Origin: Bartonella sp. M0283
GTDB taxonomy: Bacteria > Pseudomonadota > Alphaproteobacteria > Rhizobiales > Rhizobiaceae
Length of the DNA stretch: 64,000 bases
Direction of reading: 5' to 3'
Assembly (NCBI RefSeq): GCF_016100455.1
Contig: NZ_JACFSK010000001.1
Coordinates: 124,001 to 188,000 of the forward strand
Shown here one piece after another: positions 28,701 to 37,919 of the stretch. Below the pieces are notes generated by a model that saw only the letters and a program-made list of their open reading frames with translations, was not told the DNA's origin and did not search any database. Within the stretch, counting starts at the first letter, position 1. Each line of letters opens with the position of its first letter. A program made the translations under genes and the position numbers.

Positions 28701-28772
28701 AGCGGCTACGCCGATTGCCGCAGAAAAGGCAAATAGAGAAACCGAATGCAGATATTGCAGTTTGAATAACAT
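25722..28772 (-). CDS. Autotransporter with Gly-rich beta-helix passenger
   Basis: 1016 residues from ATG 28772, which puts MLFKLQYLHSVSLFAFSAAI at the head of a signal peptide cleaved near NCALA/GEIS; an ATG 60 bases upstream would add a non-signal segment. The passenger (about 40-680) has repeated GGSVFGGxSIG and NVTLxGGNGGNGG turns with NxIxL strands, as in right-handed beta-helices. A Gln/Gly/Asn linker is followed by a C-terminal autotransporter barrel of about 270 residues ending in KLKYEF with a terminal phenylalanine. It is expected on the outer membrane as a surface protein (adhesion or similar); no protease motif was seen. A copy of its 3' end lies immediately downstream. Confidence 0.93.
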   Translation of the reverse strand: MLFKLQYLHSVSLFAFSAAIGVAASTSLVANCALAGEISYNGSDNSLLLKDSTSNSDQYKSLYSQTNLSGNTITVIGGSDKQIEWSTTDGAIAPYIIYGGVDIFEENKAASHPLSDNISANNLIVKNVSYDWSAVTAESNHSYFQPGQFGGGSIIGGLSYGNGPNTSGNEEQTNGVHGKSISGNSIIVENVSVTGGNGGHAANESNVMSTVAGSSIGGMGGASIFGGLSIGVTEYAFDHDGAEGDSGNGGDVFNNTISLKNVTLIGGAGGNGGANPDMGDNNAGGLGGFGGGSVFGGVSIGAAGGPLAAGDGGAVHDNKITLVNVTLTGGNGGNGGLSQYNAGSGNGGVAGGSVFGGLSISSANGFGTKTSGKGGNVYNNHILLDNVTLNAGNVGRSGGKGSTGGAGIDGLEGGSVFGGASIGGASGDGDGGESTSGKGGDVKDNTIVISGKTHISGNVYGGFSQGGAAGRDAKTGLSGDITGNAITLEGDEITIGKRDASGNIVSYGAIYGGYSLKGDGTINELANVFTGNTLTLDGYRGKVSGIYNFQNYHWILPTDVKNGDTLIKIAEGGKAVDLTNTNHTIADMAPSGNRLETGNIVTLIDKTSGTLNAQSPYTIHQGQFIVYQAKLQQTHDSDNALVLKIARRQNDGTTGNNSGGEDNTGGENNQQGGQSAAQLNPQSKAYSEGRAASLAFVSQGSDVIANSMGTISSMATRTDNRFNHPLYVPFIMTGGSSSRYQTGSHVSVDGFNMIAGLAFGFNLEAGHKVTTGAFFEYGRGTYDTYNSFDRFASVHGDGDSDYKGGGILARIEFAGTGLGLVKNLKPDETDGLYADAALRFGQSDGKFTAGRKFGLEEQVVDYHGSYDSTVNYFGGHVTGGYVFNFDDRRALDVYGRYLWTRMESDTVKIDQEKLHFDSATSSRIELGSRYSYQYNDWFKPYIGATYDYEFEGDVGAKAYEFNLHKPSLEGSTGIFEAGFKLNPLRNNKALTINVDGQGYVGARQGGGGGVKLKYEF

Positions 28773-29266
28773 TATAAAACCCCGAGAAGCGAGTGAAAGT
28801 GCAGCTCTTGCCAAAGAATTTTGGCAATTCATCGGGTTGGTTTTTTAAGAGTTATCAAACAGGAAAGCAAGGCCTATATGGCATATACCATGCATATCGT
28901 TAATACAGAAATAATATTTTGCGTTTGCATTTTTAAAATTTATAGAACGAAACTACATTTTTCTGCCGGCTGATCAGATGAAACCCAAAACGGAATGGAA
29001 AAAACTTTGTCGGTTTAAATAAACCGTCTGGTTAAATAAAAACTGTCAGGTAAAAGGCAGGTTATGAGAGCATTGCAAAGGGTAAGAAGATTGTCGCGAT
29101 AAAGTGAAAAACGCCTTCTAGCGGTTAACAGTGCCGATTATTCCGCTTGATCGGTGTAAAGGACTTTATCGCGCGAAAATTGGTTTCAAAGACCTAAATT
29201 CAGATTGGTTACTATATTCGGGGGTGTTTCCTGCTTACTCCGGTTTTTTAACCGGCATGTTTGACT
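28773..29266. other. Spacer between the autotransporter and glk
   Basis: About 490 bases without a gene. It contains an inverted repeat CGGTTTA/TAAACCG with a 2-base loop near 29013-29028 and a CCGGTT/AACCGG hairpin at 29243-29258, just past the glk stop. The autotransporter promoter should be in the right-hand-facing AT-rich part at 28830-28960. Confidence 0.5.
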
Positions 29267-30286
29267 TTAATCGGCATGGTTGACAAAGAAACGGCCTTCT
29301 TTATCAAGCATAAAGCGCTCGGGTTGATGGACATAGGATTCCATACCGACGAGTGCGGCCCGAGGATGGGTGATGATAAAGGTAGGGATTTTTTCAAGCA
29401 GTTTTTCATGAGGTTGTTTATGGATGAAATTTTGGCGGAATTCATCCTCGTCAATGAGTGGTAACATTTCAGGCAGAATGCCGCCACCGATATAAACACC
29501 GCCTTCGGCCTTGAAAATGAGCGCAAAATCACCGGCCAAACGCGCCAGATAATTGATAAAAAATTGTACTGCGTCATAAGCTTGTTGTTCATGGGCAGTT
29601 AAAGCTTCGGAGGTGATGACTTCGGGGACTTCGATGGTGGGTGTTGCGCCGCGCATCTCGCAAAAGGCGCGATAAATGTTTAAAAGTCCGCGTCCGCTCA
29701 ATAATTCCTCGGCGCTCACACGCCCGACAATCTTTTTCAAAAACGGGTAGAGGGCAAAGTCTTCTTCGCTTTGCGGGGCAAAGTCGATATGCCCGCCTTC
29801 ACCTTCAATCGGGATATAGTGCCCGTTCAGATAGGTAAGACCGGCAATGCCAAGCCCCGAACCGGCGCCGATAATGACTTTTGTATCATCTGTCGCAGTG
29901 TTTATCGGGCCGATTGGTTCAAGATATTTTTGCGGCAGTACAATAGTGGAAAGTGCCTGCGCCTCGAAATCATTGATAATGAAAACTTCATTGAAGCCGA
30001 ATTCTTCCATGAGTTGGCGAGGATTGATGACCCAGTCGCAGTTGGTAAGCTTGATAACCTCTCCCGTTACCGGACCGGCAATGGCGAGAAAGAGCGATTT
30101 TAAGGGGGCTTTTATCAATGGCAGAATAGTCTGGCGAATGGCTTCTTCAATAGTTGGAAAATCATTCACTTTGCGGGTGGAAATTGCCATTTGTTCGCCG
30201 GCCTGATTGAGGATGAGCGAAAACCGCATATTGGTGCCACCAATATCGCCGATAAGAACAGGAAATTCCAGATTTTGATTTTGCAT
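29267..30286 (-). CDS. glk: Glucokinase
   Basis: 339 residues, normal for alphaproteobacterial Glk. ATP-dependent phosphorylation of glucose to glucose-6-phosphate in the cytoplasm. The phosphate-binding motif LIGDIGGTNMRFSL is at the N-terminus, the catalytic segment NDFEAQALS is about one third of the way in, and IIGAGSGLGIAGL and the EGGHIDF motif follow. ATG 30286 has GGGGAA upstream. It lies 73 bases downstream of mepA on the same strand and may be cotranscribed with it. Confidence 0.95.
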   Translation of the reverse strand: MQNQNLEFPVLIGDIGGTNMRFSLILNQAGEQMAISTRKVNDFPTIEEAIRQTILPLIKAPLKSLFLAIAGPVTGEVIKLTNCDWVINPRQLMEEFGFNEVFIINDFEAQALSTIVLPQKYLEPIGPINTATDDTKVIIGAGSGLGIAGLTYLNGHYIPIEGEGGHIDFAPQSEEDFALYPFLKKIVGRVSAEELLSGRGLLNIYRAFCEMRGATPTIEVPEVITSEALTAHEQQAYDAVQFFINYLARLAGDFALIFKAEGGVYIGGGILPEMLPLIDEDEFRQNFIHKQPHEKLLEKIPTFIITHPRAALVGMESYVHQPERFMLDKEGRFFVNHAD

Positions 30287-30359
30287 GAACCATTCCCCGG
30301 TTTGGTGGTTGGGTATTTCATTGCAATTATGTCATTAATGAAAAATTGCAAAATATAAC

Positions 30360-31268
30360 TTATTGAGCCGATTTTTCCGGTGCGTCCAAAACCGCCGTGC
30401 ATTCCTTTGGCAATTCCGAAACCATCATAATATGCGGCTTCGGTGGTGTGGTGGTTGTGGGCTTTTTGGGCTTTTTATCGGCCCAAGGCTCGTCGGTAAA
30501 CCACCAGGCAAGCGATTTGTCGCAACCGTCACCAGCTGTCACTTTTGGTTGCGGCTTGCAATTTTCAGAACCCGCCTGGCATTTCAACCGGACATGGAAG
30601 TGCCAGAAATGCCCCCAATAGGGGCGCACCTTCTGTAGCCATGACCGGTCGCCGGTCACTGTATCGCATAATTGTTTTTTTATGCCCGGATGCACAAAGA
30701 TGCGCTCGACTTCAGGGCTTTCAGCTGCGTCGCGAATAAGCGCTGTGCGTTCGGGTGTCCATTTTTTCGGGTCGGCGTAAAGCGAATCTTTTTTAAGCAT
30801 AGACACGCCTTGCATATTTTCTCTTTCTTCCCGACTTAAACGGTGGTCGGGCATGGCGGTGAGCCAGATATCTGCATCAAGCCCGATCTGGTGGGAGGCG
30901 TGCCCGTTCAGCATCGGCCCGCCGCGCGGTTGCGAAATGTCGCCAATGAGGAGGCCCGACCAGCCATCTTTGGCGGCCTGCCGCGACAATTGCTCGATAA
31001 AGCGTATGGTGGCCGGATGCCCCCAATTGCGGTTGCGTGAAAGCCGCATGACTTGCCAGTTCGGCCCGTCGATGGGCAGGGCTACCGCGCCATTAAGACA
31101 GCCTTTTGAATAAAAACCGATGGATTGCGCTTGACCGGCCGAGGGCAATTTGACAGCGCCAAAAGCCTGTTTTGCCGGTTCGTCACTATGGGCAGCCGCG
31201 ATAGGCAAAAAAACCGCTGCCAATGTTGTTGCCAAAATCCGGTTGAATGACTTGAACTTTGAAGACAT
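30360..31268 (-). CDS. mepA: Penicillin-insensitive murein endopeptidase MepA
   Basis: 302 residues from ATG 31268 (AAAGG upstream), which places a signal peptide (ILATTLAAVFLPIAAAHS) at the N-terminus; an upstream in-frame ATG would bury it. Periplasmic zinc LAS-family endopeptidase that cuts D-alanyl-meso-diaminopimelate cross-links. Zinc-site motifs are visible: GHASHQIGLDADIW and WHFHVRLKC, with conserved RGGPMLNGHASHQ spacing. Six cysteines are typical of the family. A Pro/Thr/Lys-rich segment lies near the C-terminus. Confidence 0.95.
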   Translation of the reverse strand: MSSKFKSFNRILATTLAAVFLPIAAAHSDEPAKQAFGAVKLPSAGQAQSIGFYSKGCLNGAVALPIDGPNWQVMRLSRNRNWGHPATIRFIEQLSRQAAKDGWSGLLIGDISQPRGGPMLNGHASHQIGLDADIWLTAMPDHRLSREERENMQGVSMLKKDSLYADPKKWTPERTALIRDAAESPEVERIFVHPGIKKQLCDTVTGDRSWLQKVRPYWGHFWHFHVRLKCQAGSENCKPQPKVTAGDGCDKSLAWWFTDEPWADKKPKKPTTTTPPKPHIMMVSELPKECTAVLDAPEKSAQ

Positions 31269-31390
31269 CCCTAACGCCTTTCGAACGCGCAAACTTTTTT
31301 CAAAAGCACAATAATATAAAAACTTGTCACAATTTAAAAACTTGTCACTCATCGCAAGCACCCGACCGCCTTTTAAATTGCGTGCGAGCG

Positions 31391-32284
31391 CTAGAGCTTT
31401 TTATCCCATTTTTCATCTTTCCACATTGCCTCCAATGCGGTTCGGTAATCGGGATATTTCAGATTATATCCTGTTTTTGAGAGTTTATGATTCAATATTC
31501 TTTTATTATCACCATAAAAAGAACGTGCCATGGGCGACATATCGGCTTTTTCGAAGGGAACTTCTTCAAGATCGGTTACCCCCATCAATTTTGCCGCATA
31601 ATGCATGACATCTTCAGGCGCTGCCGGTTCATTATCGACAATATTGAAAATGCCTTCACGTTTTGCCGAAGAAAACGCCTTGATGACACCTGCAATATCA
31701 TCAACATGAATGCGGTTGAAAAACTGCCCCTTTTTGATGACAAGCGTTTTATTGCCCTGACTTATTTTCATAAAAGGATTGCGCGACGGGCCATAAATGC
31801 CGCCAAGGCGCAAAATGCCAACGGGGATATTGTGCTTGTTTCCGAAGGACTGCCATTTTTTTTCCACTTCAAGGCGGGAAATATTTCGTTTGAGTGACGG
31901 GTGACAGGGGGCTTCCTCGTCAATCCACCCACCGTCATGATTGCCATAAACGCCAATGGTGGAAAGATAGCCTATCCATTTTAATTCCGGCATAGATCCA
32001 AGAATGTCGGGCCGGTTCAAAACCGCATCGCTCATTGTCTCGTTTGGTGAAACCGAAATAACAAGATGTGTTGTTGTTTCAAGCCTTTCAAAAAAAGTCG
32101 GGTTCGGCTCGTCAAAAAGAAATGGTTCGATATTGGCGCTTTCGAGAGCGGCAAATTTTTCTTTTGTGCGTGTGGTGCCGCAAATCCGGCTTTTTGTGGC
32201 AGAAGTGGTGTCTGATGTGTTGGCAACAGGGGCGCCATAAAGCAAACCGAAGGCGCGAGCCGAATAGCCCGCTCCAAGCATCAT
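31391..32284 (-). CDS. SDR-family NAD(P)-dependent epimerase/dehydratase-like protein
   Basis: About 297 residues from ATG 32284, which puts the dinucleotide-binding motif LGAGYSARAFG at the start, as in related proteins. ATG 32335 is an alternative that overlaps the end of queG. The family is the atypical SDRs related to nucleotide-sugar epimerases: YLSTIGVYG carries the Ser/Tyr region, and LRLGGIYGPSRN and RIHVDDIAGV are conserved. The YxxxK catalytic pair is not obvious, as in other YeeZ-like members, so the substrate is unknown. Third gene of a GST-queG-SDR run on the minus strand. Confidence 0.85.
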   Translation of the reverse strand: MMLGAGYSARAFGLLYGAPVANTSDTTSATKSRICGTTRTKEKFAALESANIEPFLFDEPNPTFFERLETTTHLVISVSPNETMSDAVLNRPDILGSMPELKWIGYLSTIGVYGNHDGGWIDEEAPCHPSLKRNISRLEVEKKWQSFGNKHNIPVGILRLGGIYGPSRNPFMKISQGNKTLVIKKGQFFNRIHVDDIAGVIKAFSSAKREGIFNIVDNEPAAPEDVMHYAAKLMGVTDLEEVPFEKADMSPMARSFYGDNKRILNHKLSKTGYNLKYPDYRTALEAMWKDEKWDKKL

Positions 32285-32322
32285 GAATTGTTCCGCTGCT
32301 TTTCCCTTTGTTCTATCCTGTT

Positions 32323-33471
32323 TCAATCTTCCCATTCCTTTAACACATCGGGGTTTGAAGAGAATGTTATAGAACGCTTTGCCAATTCATCAAATTCGGC
32401 TTTTGTGAGGAGTTGTTTCAAGGCCCAGACAGCCATACCGGCAACAAGCGGGTCGGGATCTTTCAAATGCGGCTTGACCACACTGACAAGCGAGCGGTCG
32501 GCGCTGTTTCCCGCAGCAATCAGACAATTGCGGATAAAGCGGTTTCGCCCGATGCGTTTGACCGGAGACGCGGTAAAAAATGAACGGAAGGCCGCATCAT
32601 CAAGTTTCAAAAGAAAATCGAGTTTCGGGGCAATCAGATCTTCTCGTGCTTTGAGTTTGATTTCACGTGTCGTTCGGGCAAATTTGTTCCACGGGCAGGC
32701 GGAAAGGCAATCATCACAGCCATAAATGCGGTTGCCGATGGCTTTACGGAATGAAAGCGGAATTTGCTCTTTAAGTTCGATGGTCAGATAGGAAATGCAG
32801 CGGCGTGCATCGAGCTGATAAGGGGCAGGAAAGGCATGGGTAGGGCAGGCGGAAAGACAGGCGTGGCAGGAACCGCAATGGTCGACTTCAGGCTGATTAA
32901 AAGGGAGTTCCACATCGGTAAAAATGGAACCGAGAAAAAGCCATGAGCCGAATTCACGGCTTACAAGATTTGTGTGCTTCCCCTGCCAGCCAAGTCCGGC
33001 AAGTTGGGCAAGAGGTTTTTCCATAACGGGTGCGGTATCGACAAACACTTTGACATCGCCACCGAAACGCGAAACAAAGCGCGAGGCTATCTGCTTGAGA
33101 CGCCCTTTTATCAATTCATGATAATCACGATGGCGGGCATAATAGGAAATATTGCCCGAGCTTTTGTCGGGTCTCTGGTGGAATTCATGTGCATCCGGCC
33201 CGTAATTCATAGCAAGCATAATGACCGATTTGACGTCCGGCCATAAATTCACAGGTTCCATACGCCGTTTGGCGGTTTCAACCATCCATTCCATAGTTCC
33301 GTGATAGCCGTGGTGTAAGGCTTCGACAAGGTGGTGGGCCGCTTTTTGATTGTTGCAACCGGTGATTGCAATGGCATCGAAACCCTGAGCTGCGGCTTCT
33401 TTGATAAGAAAATCCCTGAGGACCAGAAAATCCTTAAGTTTTGCTTTGTCCTTAGAAGTCGAGATCGGCAT
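32323..33471 (-). CDS. queG: Epoxyqueuosine reductase
   Basis: 382 residues from ATG 33471; TTG 33489 is in frame upstream. Cobalamin- and iron-sulfur-dependent enzyme that reduces epoxyqueuosine to queuosine in tRNA, the last step of the pathway. Two 4Fe-4S motifs are seen: CGSCHACLSACPTHAF and CDDCLSACPW. The cobalamin-domain signatures (YARHRDYHELIKGRL, then a DTAPVMEKPLAQLAGLGW segment) are intact, and the C-terminus has a HEAT-like segment (DPDPLVAGMAVWALKQLL). Its start overlaps the end of the GST gene by 20 bases, so the two are probably coupled. Confidence 0.96.
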   Translation of the reverse strand: MPISTSKDKAKLKDFLVLRDFLIKEAAAQGFDAIAITGCNNQKAAHHLVEALHHGYHGTMEWMVETAKRRMEPVNLWPDVKSVIMLAMNYGPDAHEFHQRPDKSSGNISYYARHRDYHELIKGRLKQIASRFVSRFGGDVKVFVDTAPVMEKPLAQLAGLGWQGKHTNLVSREFGSWLFLGSIFTDVELPFNQPEVDHCGSCHACLSACPTHAFPAPYQLDARRCISYLTIELKEQIPLSFRKAIGNRIYGCDDCLSACPWNKFARTTREIKLKAREDLIAPKLDFLLKLDDAAFRSFFTASPVKRIGRNRFIRNCLIAAGNSADRSLVSVVKPHLKDPDPLVAGMAVWALKQLLTKAEFDELAKRSITFSSNPDVLKEWED

Positions 33472-34144
33472 AATGCGTGCTCGGAGCAATGCCTCTTATG
33501 CGGTCATTCAAAAGCGGACGAAACGAGGGTCTCGATTTGATGCGCATATACCAGTCGCGCGAGGCAGGAAAAGTTTTCCAGTCGATTTCTCCCATAAAAT
33601 CAAGGACAGAAAGAGCCGCAGCAGCGGCAAGATCGGCATAAGAAATAGAGGTTCCGGCGAGCCAGTCACGCGAGGCGGCAAGCCATTCGAGATATTTCAT
33701 ATGCGGGCGGATATTGGCACGGGCATAGCGCAAAGTTTGTGAATCGGGTGCTCCACCTCCCTGTGCCAGCGGTATTTCGCGTTTATAAATACGTTCGCGC
33801 ACAATGTGACGGGTTACTTCGCTTTCAAGCTTCGATAAAAACCATTCGGTCAAGCGGCGAACCTCTGCGCGTTCAAGCGGGTTTTCGGGAAAGAAGCGCT
33901 GGTCACGACGCAAGCCGCCGCGCGTTTCATCAAGATATTCATAAATCACATAGGCACCGCAAAGCGGCACTTCACGTTCTGCCAGAAGGACCGGTATACT
34001 GCCAGCCGGATTGAGCGCAAGAAATTCGCGCCGGCGTGCCCATTCATGCTCTTCGATAAGGTTGGTGGCTACATCATATTCGTTAAGGATGAGCCTTACA
34101 AAACGGGACGAAGAAGACATCGGATGATGAAAAAGCGTTAGCAT
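33452..34144 (-). CDS. Glutathione S-transferase family protein
   Basis: 230 residues. The N-terminal thioredoxin-like domain carries LTLFHHPMSSSSRFVRLIL and NPAGSIPVL with the cis-proline, and the C-terminal helical domain carries DWLAGTSISYADLAAAAAL, the conserved Asp-containing motif of the family. Substrate unknown. It overlaps queG by 20 bases in the order GST-queG-SDR, an arrangement I recall from Brucella and Bartonella genomes. Confidence 0.92.
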   Translation of the reverse strand: MLTLFHHPMSSSSRFVRLILNEYDVATNLIEEHEWARRREFLALNPAGSIPVLLAEREVPLCGAYVIYEYLDETRGGLRRDQRFFPENPLERAEVRRLTEWFLSKLESEVTRHIVRERIYKREIPLAQGGGAPDSQTLRYARANIRPHMKYLEWLAASRDWLAGTSISYADLAAAAALSVLDFMGEIDWKTFPASRDWYMRIKSRPSFRPLLNDRIRGIAPSTHYADLDF

Positions 34145-34846
34145 GACTACTCTGGTTTTTAAAAAACTTCAAAAGACCTTATAGAACCCATTCGCCCGAA
34201 GAACAAGAAAGGGAACCACGATGCTTCCTCAGTTGCAACACTCATGCTTAACCAATTGTAAAACGCGGCAAAAAAAAGTTTCTCAACGTTAATAATTTGA
34301 AAACGGAATGTATAAACCGGTGAAGCAGAAAAGATGTATTCATGCATTGTCTTGCCGTTCGGGTTGTTTCATCTTCCCCCCTCAAAATTTCCTTGAGAGT
34401 TCACTTGAGAGTTCAATTGTAAACCGATGGCTTTCCCGTGAAGACGTTTTTCGGAGAAGTACCAGAGCCTGTTTTTAAAAAGATAGCTCTCGAAAAGGGA
34501 GAATTCTTAAAAATGCAACCAGGATTTTTTAAAAAACAGGAAGTGATTTTTCAAGAGCCAGTCTTTGCCAACAGTGTTTCAATGATGAGGCCTTGAGTGC
34601 AAACGGTGTCGGGCGTGCCAAAAAGGTTTTGTTTGTTCGTTGTGGCGCGCATTTTCAGCCGCCAGTTTTGAAAACGAAATCGGGCACAACTTGAAAGGGG
34701 CAAAACTTGAAATGGTCAAAACTTGGAGGGGCTTAACTTGGAAGGGGCGAAACTTGAAAGGGGCAAAACTTGAAAGGGGCGAAACTTCAACCGCGTAAAA
34801 TTTGACGGGGCAAAAATTAACGGGGCACAATCCAAGGAGCAAAAAC
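34145..34846. other. Spacer with short tandem duplications and a 16-bp array
   Basis: About 700 bases with no credible gene. A 12-bp unit (CTTGAGAGTTCA) is duplicated at 34392-34415, a TTTTTTAAAAAA palindrome lies near 34525, and the right-hand part is the tandem array annotated separately. Confidence 0.6.
34689..34846. repeat. Degenerate 15-16-bp tandem array (about 10 units)
   Basis: Units close to ACTTGAAAGGGGCAAA follow each other without spacers, mostly 16 bp with some of 15, decaying towards the engB stop codon. Because 16 is not a multiple of three, the reading frame shifts each unit, so it is non-coding. Confidence 0.8.
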
Positions 34847-35503
34847 CTAACGGGCAAGCGGACTGGCGGCCTCTAAAATGGTTCCCCTCAAATCATCAAG
34901 GCCTATTCCTTTTTCCGAAGAGGTGGCGATGATATGGGGAAAAGCGGCAGGGCGTTTGACGATCACCTTATGGGTATTATCAATCAGTTTTTGAAGTTCA
35001 GCCGGTTTGATTTTGTCGATTTTTGTAAGAACAATCTGATAGGAAACAGCAGCCTTATCAAGAAGGGTGAGCACATCCTGATCGTTCTTTTTGATGCCAT
35101 GGCGGGCATCAATCAGCACATAAACGCGTTTTAAAGTGGTGCGGCCGCGCAAATAGTCGAAAATGAGCTTTGTCCATTGGTCGACCTGCGCTTTCGGCGC
35201 TTCGGCAAAGCCATAGCCCGGCATATCGACAAGTGCAAGCGGCGGCAAATCGTCCACAGTGCCGGCAAAGCCATCAGGCACAAAATAGTTGAGTTCCTGT
35301 GTGCGACCGGGGGTGTTTGACGTGCGGGCAAGCCCTTTATGGCCGACAAGCGCATTGATGAGCGAGGATTTGCCGACATTGGAACGGCCGGCAAAGGCAA
35401 TTTCGGCGGGCCCTTCGGGCGGCAGAAACTTCATTGCCGGTACACCGCGGATAAAAATCCAGTTACGGGCAAAAAGTCCCGCCAATGCAGGACTATCTGT
35501 CAC
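34847..35503 (-). CDS. engB: Ribosome biogenesis GTP-binding protein EngB/YsxC/YihA
   Basis: 218 residues. Small essential GTPase of the TrmE-Era class needed for large-subunit assembly. G1 [15 protein letters not shown]2 around [11 protein letters not shown]3 DMPGYG, G4 TKIDK and a C-terminal [10 protein letters not shown]5 are all present. GTG start at 35503 directly after the yidC TAA (35504-35506), so translation is coupled. Last gene of rpmH-rnpA-yidC-engB. Confidence 0.96.
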   Translation of the reverse strand: MTDSPALAGLFARNWIFIRGVPAMKFLPPEGPAEIAFAGRSNVGKSSLINALVGHKGLARTSNTPGRTQELNYFVPDGFAGTVDDLPPLALVDMPGYGFAEAPKAQVDQWTKLIFDYLRGRTTLKRVYVLIDARHGIKKNDQDVLTLLDKAAVSYQIVLTKIDKIKPAELQKLIDNTHKVIVKRPAAFPHIIATSSEKGIGLDDLRGTILEAASPLAR

Positions 35504-37351
35504 TTATTTGGTCTCTTTCTTCGGTTTCTTTTTGAAGATGGCTTTGAGATTGTCCCAAAGTTCGATCTTTGCACCCTGGCTTTTCATGATGATTGCCTGC
35601 TGGCAAATCGACAGCGTGTTGTTCCATGCCCAGTAGATAACGAGACCGGCAGGAAACGAGGCAAGCATGAAGGTAAAGACAATTGGCATCCATGTGAAAA
35701 TCATGGCCTGTGTGGGGTCGGGCGGTGTCGGGTTCATGCGCATTTGCAAGAACATGGTGATACCCATAATGACAGGCCAGGCACCAATCATCAAAAATGC
35801 CGGAACATTATAGGGAAGCCAACCGAACAGGTTAAAGAGCGATGTCGGGTCGGGGGCTGCAAGGTCCTGAATCCAGCCAAAGAACGGCGCATGGCGCATT
35901 TCAATGGTGATATAGAGCACTTTATAAAGGGCAAAGAAAATCGGGAACTGCACCAGAAGCGGCCAGCAACCGGCAAGCGGATTGATTTTCTCGGTTCTGT
36001 AAAGCTCCATGATGGCTTGTTGTTGCTTGACCTTGTCATCGGCATATTTGGTGCGGATTTCCATCATGGCCGGTTGTACAACCTTCATGCGTGCCATGGA
36101 CTTGTAGGACTTGTTGGCAAGCGGGAACAGAACCGCCTTCAAAATGACAGTGACAAGCAGAATGGCAACGCCGAAATTATTGGTGAGCTTAAAGAGGATG
36201 TCGATCAAAGCAAACATCGGCTTGGTGATGATCGAGAACCAGCCCCAGTCAATCAACAATTCGAATTTTAAAATTTTGAGATTATCCTGATAGGCATTGA
36301 TGGTTTCAACACGTTTTGCACCGGCAAACAGATGATTGGTAACGGTTTCGGTTGTACCGGAGGCAACGGTGATGACCTTGCCGGTCAAATCCGACTGATA
36401 ATGGGTGGAAAGACGGTCGAAATAGACAAAACGGCTCGTATATTCCTCATCCTGCGGAGGAATGGCAGCAACCGCCCAATATTTGTCGGTAATGCCGATA
36501 AAGCCGCCTTTGACCTTGTCGAAAACCATTTTCTTTTCATTTGCCGCATCGGGTTTCAAATCTTTCAACGCGGAATATTTTTCTTCCTTGAGGCCGTCAT
36601 CACCGGCAACGCCGATCATGCCTTCATGAAGAAGATAGGTGGCACTTGCGTGTTCGGGAGGAGCAGCGCGGGCAACGCGCGCATAAGGCAGAAGGCTTAC
36701 AACCGAAGAGGCATTGTTGGTGACACTGTCGGAAATGGTGAACATATAATTTTCATCAACCGAGATCACACGGTGGAAGACCTGACCTTGACCGTTATCA
36801 TAAACAAGATGGACAGGTGTCTTGGGGGTCAAGGTTGTGTTTTCGCCATCAACCTTCCATTCGGTATTGAATTGCGGCAAGCTTCCGGCGGGCAATCCCT
36901 TGCCGGTAAAACCGAATTCGGCAATATAGGTTGTGTTGAACCCGTTCGGATTAAGAAGGGCAATTTCCGGCGAGTTTTTGTCAACTGTCAAGCGGTAATT
37001 TTTCAAAAACAGGTCATCGAACTGGGCACCGACAAGATTGATCGACCCTTGAAGCTCGGGCGTGTCGATTGCAACGCGTTTGGATTTTTTAAGCGCCGCG
37101 TCGCGTGCGTCCGGTGTCATTTCGAAACCGGCGGGGTTTGTTTCGTCTTTATTTTGGGGCGGTGTTACAGTGCCATTTTCGGCAGTCGGAACGGCCTGAT
37201 TTTGCGCGTTTTCATCTTTTTCGATCTGGCGGGCAATTTCTTGAGCCTTTTGCTGGTCGGCATTTTTGGGCGCAACATAAAAATACTGCCAGGCAAGAAT
37301 GATAAGGAGTGACAATCCAATAGCAATGAAAAAATTACGATTATATTCCAT
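35504..37351 (-). CDS. yidC: Membrane protein insertase YidC
   Basis: 615 residues with an N-terminal anchor (FIAIGLSLLIILAWQYFY), a large periplasmic domain of about 330 residues as in Gram-negative YidC, and the conserved five-helix core starting at LIDWGWFSIITKPMF, with the positively charged groove region and CWPLLVQFPIFFALYKVLY. The C-terminal tail is basic (KAIFKKKPKKETK). Inserts inner-membrane proteins alone or with SecYEG. Follows rnpA by 14 bases. Confidence 0.97.
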   Translation of the reverse strand: MEYNRNFFIAIGLSLLIILAWQYFYVAPKNADQQKAQEIARQIEKDENAQNQAVPTAENGTVTPPQNKDETNPAGFEMTPDARDAALKKSKRVAIDTPELQGSINLVGAQFDDLFLKNYRLTVDKNSPEIALLNPNGFNTTYIAEFGFTGKGLPAGSLPQFNTEWKVDGENTTLTPKTPVHLVYDNGQGQVFHRVISVDENYMFTISDSVTNNASSVVSLLPYARVARAAPPEHASATYLLHEGMIGVAGDDGLKEEKYSALKDLKPDAANEKKMVFDKVKGGFIGITDKYWAVAAIPPQDEEYTSRFVYFDRLSTHYQSDLTGKVITVASGTTETVTNHLFAGAKRVETINAYQDNLKILKFELLIDWGWFSIITKPMFALIDILFKLTNNFGVAILLVTVILKAVLFPLANKSYKSMARMKVVQPAMMEIRTKYADDKVKQQQAIMELYRTEKINPLAGCWPLLVQFPIFFALYKVLYITIEMRHAPFFGWIQDLAAPDPTSLFNLFGWLPYNVPAFLMIGAWPVIMGITMFLQMRMNPTPPDPTQAMIFTWMPIVFTFMLASFPAGLVIYWAWNNTLSICQQAIIMKSQGAKIELWDNLKAIFKKKPKKETK

Positions 37352-37365
37352 GAGCGATTGTCCTG

Positions 37366-37734
37366 TTACCGTTTCGAGTTTTGTAATTTTTGCCTGAACC
37401 GACGTTCCATTTCTCCGGTCAGACTGTCGAATGATGCTATAAGCGCATCGGGCCGCGCAATAATGACATAATCTGTCCCGGCGGCAATGTCACGCTTTAA
37501 TGAAAGCCGGAAAGCCTCGCGTAAACGCCGTTTGATGCGATTGCGCTTGACTGCATTACCATTTTTGCGTGTGACAGTAAAACCGACACGCGGCGGCGTT
37601 ATTGCCCTGATTTCTTCCGGCAAATTCCGGCTTTTCGATTCGAGAAGAAAAAACGGACCGCGCCGTTTTTCGCCGTTTCTTAATGCCAAAAAATCCGCCC
37701 TTTTACGAAGGCGGAGGAAGGATTTGTCACTCAT
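37366..37734 (-). CDS. rnpA: Ribonuclease P protein component
   Basis: 122 residues from ATG 37734 (AGAGG about 8 bases upstream); a TTG 18 bases earlier is in frame. Protein subunit that helps RNase P RNA mature tRNA 5' ends. The RNR motif is clear in [14 protein letters not shown] and the protein is very basic. Between rpmH and yidC in the expected order. Confidence 0.95.
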   Translation of the reverse strand: MSDKSFLRLRKRADFLALRNGEKRRGPFFLLESKSRNLPEEIRAITPPRVGFTVTRKNGNAVKRNRIKRRLREAFRLSLKRDIAAGTDYVIIARPDALIASFDSLTGEMERRFRQKLQNSKR

Positions 37735-37919
37735 CGGAAAAACCTCTGACAAAACTCTGCCTTGAAAGAGCGGGTTTTAACGGGTGTCTCAACACTGGCC
37801 TTTTTACAACAAAAATGGGAAAACCGGTCATAATGCCTATCTTTCCCGTGGTTGTAAAATCCCTGAAAAACCGGAAAATTGAAACCGGAAAAATTGGAAA
37901 GCCGGAAAAAACCGAAAAA

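Noticed and set aside
35339-36271. Plus-strand frame of about 310 codons across engB and yidC
   Set aside because: Antisense to two confident genes and rich in His/Lys/Arg as expected for a shadow frame.
36332-37312. Plus-strand frame of about 326 codons opposite yidC
   Set aside because: Complete overlap with a certain gene, no ribosome site, no recognisable domain.
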